Numbered from the stretch's first letter, positions 7,248-15,945 are shown. The stretch is 37,313 nt of DNA from CAYRHS01 sp964424125 (GCA_964424125.1 CAYRHS010000006.1:1-37313); one strand, 5' to 3'. The notes: generated by a model from the sequence alone, not told the origin. Translations and numbers: made by a program.

Positions 7248-8870
7248 ATGGCTCGGAGATCGGACGACGCTGCCGGCGACGGGATCCGCTCCGAGTCCGG
7301 GATCCCGCTGAAGAACCACTACGGGCCCGATGACGTCGCACATCTCGACTACGAGCTCGACCTGGGCGACCCCGGGAAGCCGCCCTACACGCGTGGTCCG
7401 TACCCGGAGATGTACCGCAGCCGGTACTGGCGGATCGCGCAGCTCGCCGGAGCGGGCCGGCCCGAGGACAGCAACACGTTGTCGCGGTTCGCCCGTGAAG
7501 CAGGTGGCGGCTGGATCAACTTCGAGCCCGACCAGATCACGACGTGTCACATGTGGGACCCCGACCATCCCGAGGTCATCGCGCGCAAGGACGACGTCGG
7601 GCTGAGCGGTGCGCCTTACATCGGTGTGCGCGACTTCGCGAAGCTTCTCGACGGTGTCGACATGGAGACGGCCTACATGCACATGGTCGGCACACCGTGG
7701 ATCAACGCGGGGTTCTTCGCCGTGGCCGAGGAGCGCGGAGTGCCTCTGGATCGGCTCCACGGCACCGGCCAAGGGGAGATGTTCATCCCGTACGTGTCGA
7801 CGCCGTTCAAGGACCTCTACCCGCCGCGTGGCTACTTGCTCAACAACTGCGACGTCATCGAGTTCCATCTCGAGCACGTGCCCAACGTCGTGCCGGTGTC
7901 GTGTGCCGGTCACAACATCCGGTCCAACGGGATCGGCGCCGATCAGGAGCTCGCGATCGTTCTCGCGTGGAACATCGAGCATCTCGACGAGCTGCTCCGG
8001 CGCGGTCGATACAGCGCCGACGAGGTAGCCCACGCGCTGGGCGGCGTGAACTTCTCCATCGGCCGTTCCTTCTTCGAGGAAATCTCGAAGCTGCGGGCCG
8101 CGCGCCGCATGTGGTCGCGCCTGCTCGTGGAGCGGTACGGCGTGACGGACGAACGGGCGATGCGCATGCGCATCCACGGCTTCTCGGCCGATCGCGACTG
8201 CACTCGGGAACAGCCGCTCATCAACATCGTGCGCAGTGCGTACCGCACGGTCGCGGCCGCGCTGGGCGGCGTGCAGTCGCTCGGGGTCGCGCCCTACGAC
8301 GAGGCGCTCGCCGTGCCCTCGGCCGATGCCCTGCTCATGGCGATCCGGACGCAGCAGATCATCCAGCACGAGAGCGAGATCACGGCGGTGGCCGATCCGC
8401 TCGCCGGCTCGTACTACGTGGAGTCGTTGACCGACGAACTCGAGGAACGCGCCCTCGCCTACCTCGCGCGGATCGAGGACGAGGGCGGGTTCGTCTCGAC
8501 GCTCGAGTCGGGATGGCTTCACCGTGAGGTCTACCAGGCCGCGGTCGAGCAGGAAGCGGAGCTGGAGTCGGGAGAGCGAAAGCTCGTGGGCGAGAACTGC
8601 TTCGTCCTCGACGAGGACCTCCTCGACGTGGCGCCGTTCCGTGCCGAACCGGCGTGGGAGGACGCGATGGCACGCCTGGAGGAGATGCGTCGTGACCGCG
8701 ACGAGGTCCGTACGAACCGCGCGCTCGGTGAGCTTCGACGCGTGCTCGAAGAGAGCGAGAACCAGCTCCCGGCGATGATCGAAGCGCAGAAGGCGCTCGC
8801 GACTGTCGGAGAGGTGGGACAGGTCTACCGCGACTTGTGGGGGACCTGGAACCCGCCGATCCCGTTCTGA
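7248..8870 (+). CDS. Divergent coenzyme B12-dependent acyl-CoA mutase, large subunit
   Basis: This 540-residue protein belongs to the methylmalonyl-CoA mutase large-subunit family (TIM-barrel part only, no B12 domain). The TRGPYPEMYR segment at 48-57, Arg59, Trp61, Gln65, the FFEEISKLRAARRMW helix and the C-terminal barrel are recognisable. Aligned by eye to the Propionibacterium enzyme, Gln197 (Q175) and His244 (H222) are kept, exactly 47 residues apart. Tyr89 is Leu66. Arg207, which grips the methylmalonyl carboxylate, falls at Ser/Thr/Pro 184-186. The usual GLSVAFDL barrel segment is INFEPDQITTCHMW, and SGYH is CAGH. It should therefore rearrange a different acyl-CoA from known mutases. 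GGAGGA precedes the ATG. The likely small subunit is at 2692-3084. Confidence 0.88.
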   Translation: MARRSDDAAGDGIRSESGIPLKNHYGPDDVAHLDYELDLGDPGKPPYTRGPYPEMYRSRYWRIAQLAGAGRPEDSNTLSRFAREAGGGWINFEPDQITTCHMWDPDHPEVIARKDDVGLSGAPYIGVRDFAKLLDGVDMETAYMHMVGTPWINAGFFAVAEERGVPLDRLHGTGQGEMFIPYVSTPFKDLYPPRGYLLNNCDVIEFHLEHVPNVVPVSCAGHNIRSNGIGADQELAIVLAWNIEHLDELLRRGRYSADEVAHALGGVNFSIGRSFFEEISKLRAARRMWSRLLVERYGVTDERAMRMRIHGFSADRDCTREQPLINIVRSAYRTVAAALGGVQSLGVAPYDEALAVPSADALLMAIRTQQIIQHESEITAVADPLAGSYYVESLTDELEERALAYLARIEDEGGFVSTLESGWLHREVYQAAVEQEAELESGERKLVGENCFVLDEDLLDVAPFRAEPAWEDAMARLEEMRRDRDEVRTNRALGELRRVLEESENQLPAMIEAQKALATVGEVGQVYRDLWGTWNPPIPF

Positions 8871-8899
8871 GGCCCCGGCGGGCGATCGCGGAGGAACAC

Positions 8900-10501
8900 A
8901 TGCTCGACCGCGGACTGGTACTGCCGAACCTGCTGGCCGCACGTGCCGCGGCCACACCCGATCGCGTCTTCCTCCAGGACGTGGACGGGCGCGAGGAGAG
9001 CTACGAGGCGCTGCACCGGCGCAATCTGCGCTGGGCGGACGCGTACCGACGCGCCGGGGTGATGCCAGGTGACACCGTTGCCACCATGCTGCCGAACTCG
9101 TTCGAGTCGTACAGCGCGTGGTTAGGGCTGGCGTGGTTGCGGGCGGTCGAGGTACCCGTGAACCGCATGTACCGGGGGCGCATGCTTCGCCACGTCCTCG
9201 ACGACTCCAGGTCACGGATGCTGGTCATCGGTGGAGAGATGCTGGCGCCGCTCGCGGAGATAGCGGGCGAGCTGGAGTTCCTCGAAACCGTAATCCTCGC
9301 CGACGCGGCCGAGACCGACCCCTCACTACCCCAAGCGATCATCACACGCGAGCAGTTCTTCGACGGCGTGTCGCCCGTGGGCGATCTCACCGGCCCGGCG
9401 CACCACGACCCGTCAGGGATCGTCTACACGTCGGGCACCACCGGTCCGTCGAAGGGTGTCGTCGTGCCGTGGGCCGCGAGCTACTACTTCAGCAACCAGT
9501 TCCCCGAGGAGGTGCTGCGCGAGGGGGAGGCCTTCTACTCGTTCTGGCCGCCCTTCCATGTGACGGGAAAGGCGTCGTTGTACCTGCCGGCGTTGCGCAA
9601 CGCGCGCCTCGTGATGCGCGAGGTGTTCAGCGTGAGCGAGTTCTGGAACGACGTGCGCCGCTACGACTGCACGGCGTGTTACCTCTTCGGGCCGCTCGCG
9701 CAGCTTCTGGCATCACGTCCCGCACGACCCAACGACGCCAAGAACCCACTGCGAGGGATCTCGGGAGTGCCGATGATTCCCGACGGCAACGACTTCAAGC
9801 GGCGCTTCGGCATCGAGTACTACTCCACCGGGTTCGGTCAGACCGAGATCGGCGCCATCATGGTGACCGAGGGTTGGGGTGACGTCGGCAACTGGCAGAC
9901 GTGCGGCGGTCTGCGTGAGGGTCCGCCGGGTTACCGGGCGCGAATCGTCGACGACCATGACGAGCCGGTCGCGTCCGGGGAGGTGGGCGAGCTGATCGTC
10001 CGCACTGACGAGCCGTGGGCGATGAACGCGGGGTACTTCGCCGACCCCGAGAAGACGGCAGCGGCGTGGCGCAACGGCTGGTTCCACACAGGTGACGCGT
10101 TCCGCCAGGACGAGGAAGGCAACTTCTACTTCGTCGATCGCAAGAAGGACGCGCTACGTCGCCGGGGTGAGAACATCTCCTCCTTCGAGGTGGAGGCCTA
10201 CGTCAACGAGCATCCGGAGGTGGCGGAGTCGGCCGCGATCGGCGTGCCCTCGGAGTTCGGCGAGGACGACGTGAAGGTGTGCGTGGTCCGGGTGGAGGGC
10301 AGCGACCTGACGCCCGAGGGACTGATCGAATCCCTGATTCCGTCCATGCCCCGTTTCATGGTGCCCCGCTACGTCGAGTTCATGGACGCGCTTCCCAAGA
10401 CCGACGCGACCGCACGCACGAAGAAGGCCGAGCTGAAGAAGGACCTCCTCGGGGCGAACGTATGGGACCGGGAGCGCTCGGACATCGAGCTACCTCGATA
10501 G
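8900..10501 (+). CDS. Acyl-CoA synthetase (AMP-forming, CaiC-like)
   Basis: This protein of 533 residues belongs to the ANL adenylating family. It activates a carboxylic acid with ATP and joins it to CoA; it is probably the entry step for the upstream operon. The phosphate loop YTSGTTGPSKG lies near residues 176-186, the aromatic motif YSTGFGQTE near 312, the hinge segment VDRKKD near 412, and RRRGENISSFEVE follows. The C-terminal lysine motif, usually PKTxTGK, reads PKTDATARTKK, so the position of the catalytic lysine holds arginine or the loop is one residue longer. A perfect GGAGGA ribosome site lies before ATG 8900, 29 bases after the mutase stop. It is the last gene of the operon. Confidence 0.92.
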   Translation: MLDRGLVLPNLLAARAAATPDRVFLQDVDGREESYEALHRRNLRWADAYRRAGVMPGDTVATMLPNSFESYSAWLGLAWLRAVEVPVNRMYRGRMLRHVLDDSRSRMLVIGGEMLAPLAEIAGELEFLETVILADAAETDPSLPQAIITREQFFDGVSPVGDLTGPAHHDPSGIVYTSGTTGPSKGVVVPWAASYYFSNQFPEEVLREGEAFYSFWPPFHVTGKASLYLPALRNARLVMREVFSVSEFWNDVRRYDCTACYLFGPLAQLLASRPARPNDAKNPLRGISGVPMIPDGNDFKRRFGIEYYSTGFGQTEIGAIMVTEGWGDVGNWQTCGGLREGPPGYRARIVDDHDEPVASGEVGELIVRTDEPWAMNAGYFADPEKTAAAWRNGWFHTGDAFRQDEEGNFYFVDRKKDALRRRGENISSFEVEAYVNEHPEVAESAAIGVPSEFGEDDVKVCVVRVEGSDLTPEGLIESLIPSMPRFMVPRYVEFMDALPKTDATARTKKAELKKDLLGANVWDRERSDIELPR

Positions 10502-10612
10502 CCGCGACGCCGAACTAGTCTCCGCGCCGTGCAGATCCGGGCGCGCGAGTGCGGCTACCACCGGGTCGGATGTTCGCCCGAGAAGCGCAACCGGACGATC
10601 CGGTAGGTGGGC

Positions 10613-11620
10613 GTGAACGACGATCGTGAGTATGACGTTGTCGTGGTCGGTGCCCGGTGCGCCGGATCGGCGACGGCGATGCTGCTCGCCCGGGCGGGGT
10701 GTCGCGTGCTGGTCCTGGAGCGGGCCCGAGCCGGCCGCAACACGCTCTCGACGCACGCGCTCATGCGCGCGGGCGTGCTCCAGCTGCACCGCTGGGGTCT
10801 CCTCGAGAAGATCGTCGCCGCCGGAACCCCGCCGGTCGGCACCGTGGTGTTCGACTACCCCGATCAGCGCGTTCCGATCACGGTGAGTCCGTCTCCGGGG
10901 GTCGACGCGTTGTACGCGCCGCGCCGGACCGTTCTCGACCGTGTGCTCGTCGATGCCGCACGGGCGTGAGGTGCCGAGGTCCGCTTCGGCGTCACCGTGA
11001 CGGACGGGATCCGCGACGGGTCGGCCGTGACCGGCGTGCGCGGGAGGGACGGGAGCACGCTGCTCAGTGCACACGGTCAGATGGTGGTCGGCGCCGACGG
11101 TCTGCGATCCACGGTCGCCACGCTGGTGGACGCGCCCACGACGACGACCGGGCCGAGCTCGAATGCCGTCATCTACGGCTGCTGGGAGGGGGTGGAGGTA
11201 CCGGGGTACGAGTGGTTCTATCGGCCCGGATTCGCGACCGGCGTGTTCCCGACCAACGACCGTCGCACCTTGGTCTTCACCACCGTCCCGCCCGCTCGCT
11301 TCCGGGAAGAAGCCGTCGGCGACCTGGACGGAGCGCTTCGAGCAACGCTCGTCGAGCACTCTCCCGAGCTGCTCGCGCGGCTGGACGGGGGCGTGCGTGT
11401 CGAGCGCCTTCGCGGCTTCCGGGGTCAGGCCGGACTCGTCCGCCGTCCGTGGGGACGGGGGTGGGCGGAGAAGATCGCATCTCGCGAATGGACGATGCCC
11501 GAGGTCAAGACGCTACTCATCGAGATGAGTCGGTCCACGAGCGACGAGGTTGCTCCCCTCGAGAGTCTCCCTTCAGCGGGCGCGAGCCGAGGCCCGGGGC
11601 TCGATAGCCTCGGTGCGTGA
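10613..11620 (+). pseudogene. FAD-dependent monooxygenase, broken by an in-frame stop and truncated
   Basis: This is a PF01494-type flavin monooxygenase remnant. The N-terminal Rossmann segment DVVVVGARCAGSATAMLLAR is intact, but an in-frame TGA at 10967-10969 stops the protein after about 118 residues. Reading through it gives GAEVRFGVTVTDG and then VVGADGLRSTVA (the DG motif), in the same frame and in perfect family order, so this is a point nonsense mutation. CGA to TGA, a CpG transition, would explain it. The C-terminal third is also lost: sequence fits the family up to RPWGRGW and then becomes unrelated where GDAG...DP should be. The frame ends at 11620, overlapping the start of the PAP2 gene. 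GTG 10613 (or 10607) is the likely start. Confidence 0.8.
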
Positions 11621-12504
11621 CGGCTCGATGGCGTGTGTTCGCCACGGCAGCCCTCGTCGCGATCCTGCTCGCGATCCTCGTGTACGTGTGCTTCGTGCTC
11701 ACCACGGGTGGACAGCAGGCCGACGACGTCGCCTTCGACGGGCGCGTGACGGAGCCGGAACAGGTCCGGCGCGACGCCAACGACGTCCTGTCGCTGATCA
11801 CCAGAGCGTCGCTGGCGCTCGTCGGCGGCGCAATCGTCCTGCTCGCGCTTGAGCGACGGCGATGGCGCCTCGCCGTCGGGGCTGCCGTGGTGATTGGCGG
11901 GGCGGTCCTCACAGCGGAGGTGCTGAAGGCGGTGCTGCCCCGCCCGACGCTGCTCGAAGTCGACGAGATCGGCTTCAACAGCTGGCCGAGCGGCCACGTG
12001 TCGATCGCGACCTCTGTCGGGCTCGCGGCGGTGATGGTGGTCCCGTACCGGTGGCGGGGCCCCACGGCCTTGCTGGCGGCACTGTTCGCGGGCACGTTCG
12101 CGATGGCAGTCGTCGTGTCGGGCTGGCATCGTCCGAGTGACGCGCTCGGCGGCGTGTTGAACGGGTTCGCTTGGGCGTATGCGGTCAGCGCGGTGCTGTT
12201 GTGGTGGCGCGGTGCCGCGGCCACTCCGCACGATCCGGCCGAGGAGGAAGGACGGGGTCTCGTCGGCTGGGCGGCGTTGGCCCTCGCGGCCGGCTTCGTG
12301 GGCCTCGTGACCGTCGTGCTGGTCGGTCGCGGTGACGAGATCCTCGTGGTCAACGCGCACGCCGCGTTGCTCGTCTCGCTCGCCGGGCTCGCCGCGGCGG
12401 CGTTCGTGTCGGTGGGCGTGTACCTCTGGCTCCTGCGGGGCGTCGCGCTCGACCCCAGGCCCGCCACCGCCGTCCCCGGCCTAGGGGCCCTCGCCACGAG
12501 CTGA
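11617..12504 (+). CDS. PAP2-superfamily membrane phosphatase
   Basis: This 295-residue integral membrane protein is probably a lipid phosphatase (phosphatidic acid or undecaprenyl pyrophosphate type). The three PAP2 motifs are present: KAVLPRP near residue 107, SWPSGHVSIATS near 124-135, and SGWHRPSD near 168-175 with the catalytic histidine and aspartate. I see about six hydrophobic helices: one at the N-terminus, one before motif 1, two between and after motifs 2 and 3, and two in a C-terminal extension. The loop between helix 1 and 2 is hydrophilic. The GTG start overlaps the end of the broken monooxygenase frame. The true substrate is unknown. Confidence 0.85.
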   Translation: MTARWRVFATAALVAILLAILVYVCFVLTTGGQQADDVAFDGRVTEPEQVRRDANDVLSLITRASLALVGGAIVLLALERRRWRLAVGAAVVIGGAVLTAEVLKAVLPRPTLLEVDEIGFNSWPSGHVSIATSVGLAAVMVVPYRWRGPTALLAALFAGTFAMAVVVSGWHRPSDALGGVLNGFAWAYAVSAVLLWWRGAAATPHDPAEEEGRGLVGWAALALAAGFVGLVTVVLVGRGDEILVVNAHAALLVSLAGLAAAAFVSVGVYLWLLRGVALDPRPATAVPGLGALATS

Positions 12505-12686
12505 ACCCGCTCGACCGGCTCCTGACCGCGGGCGCTCCGGCTCGGCAGATCCGGTGCATTGCGCCCGGTCTGCACCGTTACAACGCGCCTGAGAGGGTGG
12601 AGGGGCGAATCAGGTTCGGTTGAGGCGACGGTCAGGACGGACGAAACCTGTCAGGTCGGGTCGCCCCGCAGCCGATCTCTGGGGCG

Positions 12687-14591
12687 ATGGGCAAGAGTGC
12701 GAGGCCGGACGAGGGTCGGCGGAGCTCGCGCCCGAGACGCCGGGTGCTCGGATTGCTCGCGTTCGCCGCGCTCGCGGTCGCCGCCTGTGACCCGCTTCCC
12801 ATCTCCCCAGCAACGTCGCCCACACCCGGGCCGTACCCGGAGGGAACTCCGCCACCGATCACCGGCATACCGTACGTTGCGGGGGCTGACGTGTTCCGCG
12901 ACGTCGCGGTGCTCGCCGATGGCAGCGGCGTGTACGTGTTGCACTCCTCGGGCATGCTCTACCGGGGCGCGATCTACGACTCGGTCTTCACCGGCAAGCG
13001 CGCACCGAGCCAGACAGCACCCGGCGGCGGCTTCATCGATCTGGGCGGTCTCTCACGCGGGATCGCGACCCGTGAGGACGGCACCGGCTACGTCCTCGAC
13101 GGATGGGGAGCCCTGCACGGATTCGCCTTCAACCACGGCGCTCTGCCCCCGCGGGTCACCACGGGCCCGTACTGGAAGGGGTGGGATATCGCCCGCGGCG
13201 TGGCCGTGCTTCCCGACGGTTCGGGCGGGTACGTACTCGACGCATGGGGAGGCCTCCAGCGCTTCGCGGTGGAGGGCCATCCGCTCCCGCCGAAGACCAG
13301 CGGAGGCGCCTACTGGCCGGGCTGGAACATCGCCAGGGGCATCACGCTCCTCCCGGACGGTACGGGCGGGTACGTGCTCGACGGTTGGGGCGGCATGCAC
13401 CGCTTCGCGGTGGGGAACAACCCATTGCCACCGAAAGTCACGAGCGGGCCGTACTGGTCGGGCTGGGACGTGGCGCGCGGCGTGTCCCATCACCCGGGCG
13501 GTGGCGGCTACGTGCTCGACGCGTTCGGCGGGACCCATCGCTTCCTCACCTCATGGAGGCCCGAGGAGGCCCCCGCCGGGAGCTACACCAACCCCGAGCT
13601 CTTCACCATGGGGATGGACGGTTCCGCCCATCGCTACCCCCACAACGCACCCGATCCCATGGTGCTCGTCGATGGCGGTGCGTACCACGCGCTCACGACC
13701 GGGGTCTCGTTCGGCGGGAACGTCCCGCACGTTCAGACCGAGCGCGCCGACCTCACCCACTGGGGGTACGCGAGTCCGGTCGACGCCCTGCCCGCCCTGC
13801 CCTCGTGGGCGGAGGGATATCCGTACTCGTGGGCTCCCGACGTCGTGCGTTTCGGAAGCACGTGGGTGATGTACTTCACCGCGCGGGAGACGTCTTCCGG
13901 ACGGCAGTGCATCGGCGTTGCCATCGCGTCCACGCTCGACGGGCCCTTCAGCGCGGTCGGAGTGCCGCTCGTGTGCACAACGTCACCGGGCGGCTCTGGT
14001 ACCGGGGGCGCGATCGATCCGTCCGTGTTCGTCGACGACGACGGGACGCCCTACCTGCTCTGGAAGAACGACGGCAACTGCTGCAACCAGCCGACGAGGA
14101 TCTGGTCGCAGCGGCTGGTCGACGGCGGGCTCGGACTCGAGGGCTCGCCCACCGCGATCGTCCAACGTAACCAGGCCTGGGAGGACGGCAACCGGAACAC
14201 GCTGGTCAATGAGCCCTGGAAGGCGCTCGTGGAGGCACCCGTGATGGTCCGTGACGGTTCCGACTACTACGTCTTCTACTCGGGGAACTGGTGGGAGAGC
14301 CCGTACTACGCCACGGGGTGGGCTCGTTGCACGAGCCCGATCGGACCGTGCACGAAGCCGGGGCCCAACCCGATCGTGGCGACCGACGGGCCGGTCGCGG
14401 GCCCCGGGAGCCCTGACGTCTTCACTGACCTGTCGGGCCAGACCTGGCTCGCCTACCACGCGTGGACCGCGTCGCGCGTGTCCGAGACGGATGGCGGCGC
14501 GCGGTCGCTGCGGATCGACGCCCTCGACTTCGCCGGCCAGCAGCCGGTCATCGACGCCCCGTCTTCCGATCCCCGTCTGCTCGCACCATGA
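12687..14591 (+). CDS. Lipoprotein with tandem propeller-like repeats fused to a GH43-like glycosidase domain
   Basis: This is a secreted lipoprotein of 634 residues. The N-terminus has twin arginines, a hydrophobic stretch and a lipobox ending VAAC (Cys34). Residues about 66-305 hold four to five repeats of about 47 residues of the form WDIARGVxxLPDGxGGYVLDxWGGLxRF, probably forming a small propeller or carbohydrate-binding module. Residues about 310-634 look like glycoside hydrolase family 43: APDP with the candidate base aspartate, WAPDVVRFG with the pKa-tuning aspartate, DPSVFVDDDGTPYLLW, and EAPVMVRDG with the candidate acid glutamate. GH43 enzymes act on arabinan, xylan and similar side chains. 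Its ATG stop overlaps the next start (ATGA). The specificity cannot be told. Confidence 0.82.
   Translation: MGKSARPDEGRRSSRPRRRVLGLLAFAALAVAACDPLPISPATSPTPGPYPEGTPPPITGIPYVAGADVFRDVAVLADGSGVYVLHSSGMLYRGAIYDSVFTGKRAPSQTAPGGGFIDLGGLSRGIATREDGTGYVLDGWGALHGFAFNHGALPPRVTTGPYWKGWDIARGVAVLPDGSGGYVLDAWGGLQRFAVEGHPLPPKTSGGAYWPGWNIARGITLLPDGTGGYVLDGWGGMHRFAVGNNPLPPKVTSGPYWSGWDVARGVSHHPGGGGYVLDAFGGTHRFLTSWRPEEAPAGSYTNPELFTMGMDGSAHRYPHNAPDPMVLVDGGAYHALTTGVSFGGNVPHVQTERADLTHWGYASPVDALPALPSWAEGYPYSWAPDVVRFGSTWVMYFTARETSSGRQCIGVAIASTLDGPFSAVGVPLVCTTSPGGSGTGGAIDPSVFVDDDGTPYLLWKNDGNCCNQPTRIWSQRLVDGGLGLEGSPTAIVQRNQAWEDGNRNTLVNEPWKALVEAPVMVRDGSDYYVFYSGNWWESPYYATGWARCTSPIGPCTKPGPNPIVATDGPVAGPGSPDVFTDLSGQTWLAYHAWTASRVSETDGGARSLRIDALDFAGQQPVIDAPSSDPRLLAP
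13044..13560 (+). repeat. Tandem repeats of about 141 bp inside the GH43-like lipoprotein gene
   Basis: Copies start at about 13044, 13182, 13323 and 13464, with a period of 138-141 bases (46-47 codons). The last copy is partial, and a more diverged copy lies just upstream (about 12880-13030). Each copy encodes an ARG-x-DG-x-GYVLD-x-GG motif. Protein-level similarity is high and DNA similarity moderate, so the expansion is not recent. Confidence 0.85.
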
Positions 14592-15805
14592 CCCGCCGAC
14601 GGACCCCGAGGCTCGTACGCGCCGGCGTCACGATCGTGGTGCTCGGGTTCGGTTCCCTGGCGCTCGTCGCCTCGCTGAGCGCCGAGGAGCGACCGGCGAC
14701 GGTCACGTCCGCAGCGGAGGAGCTCGGCGGGGGTACGGGCGCCGCGGGATCGCCGACCATGATCGCCTGCTCGGTCCCCGCCGAGGGCCGCCAGCCTCGA
14801 GGCGACCTCGAGGCTCCCTTGGTGGAGATCCCGTCGGCGGCTCGGGTCGACACCGCCGGGCTCGTCGCGCTCGACGTGTCATCCGCCGAGGGCACCACCT
14901 GGGTCGTGCTCGTCGAGCCGGCCGCCGTGGCGGCCGGAACCGGCGAACAGCCCCCGACCGCGTGGCTGGGTCGCATCGACGACCCGGACGAGGGGCTCGC
15001 GGCACTCGTCCCGCTCGTCGAGGGCTGCGACGTCGGCGCGGTGGTCGCCGATCCCACTGGCGTGTGGATCGCGACCTGCGACCCGGCCGCGGAGCTCGGC
15101 GCGACCGCCGGTGCGGAGATCTTGCGTGTCGACGCCGGGGCGCAGCGCGTGGTCGCCCGCTACGGAGTGCCCGCGCGCTGTCTCGACTCGATCGACGTCA
15201 GCGCCGAAGGTGTGATCGCCGCCCAGTCGAGTCTCGACGGCGAGGCGGCCACGGTCTGGCGTCTCGATCCCGCGTCGGGCGAGGTCGCAGTGGTCGAGCG
15301 CCTCGACGAGGGGGCCAACCTCGGCGGCATCGTCGCCGACGACGAGGGTGTCTGGACGGGCGAGCTCGCCGAAGACGAGGAGGAGGCGGTGCGAACGGAC
15401 GCCGACACCGGGCGCGAGCTCACCAGCGCGCCCGACGCGGACGGCGGAGGCATCGTGCTCGGATCGGTGGGCGATGCGCTGTGGACCCGTGAGGTCGACC
15501 CTCCGGTGCTGGTCCGACGGGAACTCGACAGCGGTACTCCGCTCGTCGAGGTCCCGGTGCCCGACCTCCAGCAGGCCGCGGTCGGGGGGAGTGGCGTCTG
15601 GTTCCTGCGCGCCACGCAGGCCGACCTCACCGTGACCGTCGGCCGCCTCGATCCCAGCACCGGCGCGCCCGCGGGTGAGTTCACGTACGTGGGCGTCGGT
15701 CCCGACCGGACCGGACTACCGTTCCTGGCGGACCTCGTCGCCGACGGCGGGGGGCTCTGGCTCATCGAGCAGGGCACGCTGTGGCGCTACGAGAGCGGAG
15801 GTTGA
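14588..15805 (+). CDS. Secreted or membrane-anchored propeller-like protein of unknown function
   Basis: This 405-residue protein has an N-terminal arginine patch and one hydrophobic helix (residues about 13-30), a signal anchor or uncleaved signal. The rest is a regular series of strands with repeated motifs such as GVWIATCDP, GVIAAQSSLDG, GVWTGELAED, ALWTREVDP, GVWFLRATQ and GLWLIEQGTLWRY. These are spaced about 45-55 residues apart, as in YncE/NHL-type beta-propellers. No catalytic motif is visible. It starts with ATGA overlapping the stop of the GH43-like lipoprotein, so the two are coupled and probably share an extracellular role. The name is by architecture only. Confidence 0.75.
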   Translation: MTRRRTPRLVRAGVTIVVLGFGSLALVASLSAEERPATVTSAAEELGGGTGAAGSPTMIACSVPAEGRQPRGDLEAPLVEIPSAARVDTAGLVALDVSSAEGTTWVVLVEPAAVAAGTGEQPPTAWLGRIDDPDEGLAALVPLVEGCDVGAVVADPTGVWIATCDPAAELGATAGAEILRVDAGAQRVVARYGVPARCLDSIDVSAEGVIAAQSSLDGEAATVWRLDPASGEVAVVERLDEGANLGGIVADDEGVWTGELAEDEEEAVRTDADTGRELTSAPDADGGGIVLGSVGDALWTREVDPPVLVRRELDSGTPLVEVPVPDLQQAAVGGSGVWFLRATQADLTVTVGRLDPSTGAPAGEFTYVGVGPDRTGLPFLADLVADGGGLWLIEQGTLWRYESGG

Positions 15806-15806
15806 G

Positions 15807-15935
15807 GTGGAGACCTTCATCAACGTGGTTGTGTGGCTCGCCTACCTCGGACTCGCTGCCGTCGCGTTCGGGATCGCGCTCGTCTTGCGGGATGCGCTGC
15901 GGGTGGCAGACGCCGAAGCCGAGCGATCCGGATAG
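15807..15935 (+). CDS. Small single-pass membrane protein
   Basis: A 42-residue frame begins with GTG one base after the preceding stop and encodes one strong membrane helix (VVVWLAYLGLAAVAFGIALV) followed by a charged tail. The tight spacing to the propeller-like gene, the G-rich upstream bases and the clean membrane segment make it a plausible real gene. The family is not recognised. Confidence 0.55.
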   Translation: METFINVVVWLAYLGLAAVAFGIALVLRDALRVADAEAERSG

Positions 15936-15945
15936 CAGCGCCCGG

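Noticed and set aside
7050..9215. Long minus-strand open frame (721 codons)
   Set aside because: It is the antisense shadow of the mutase and its neighbours; the mutase and ligase motifs on the plus strand are clear.
10967..10969. TGA as selenocysteine in the monooxygenase
   Set aside because: The position is not an active-site residue in the family, no SECIS-like hairpin was seen, and the C-terminus is also truncated; a nonsense mutation is simpler.
13044..13560. CRISPR or other non-coding tandem array
   Set aside because: The period is a multiple of three and the repeats are conserved at protein level within an open gene; no short repeats with unique spacers exist.
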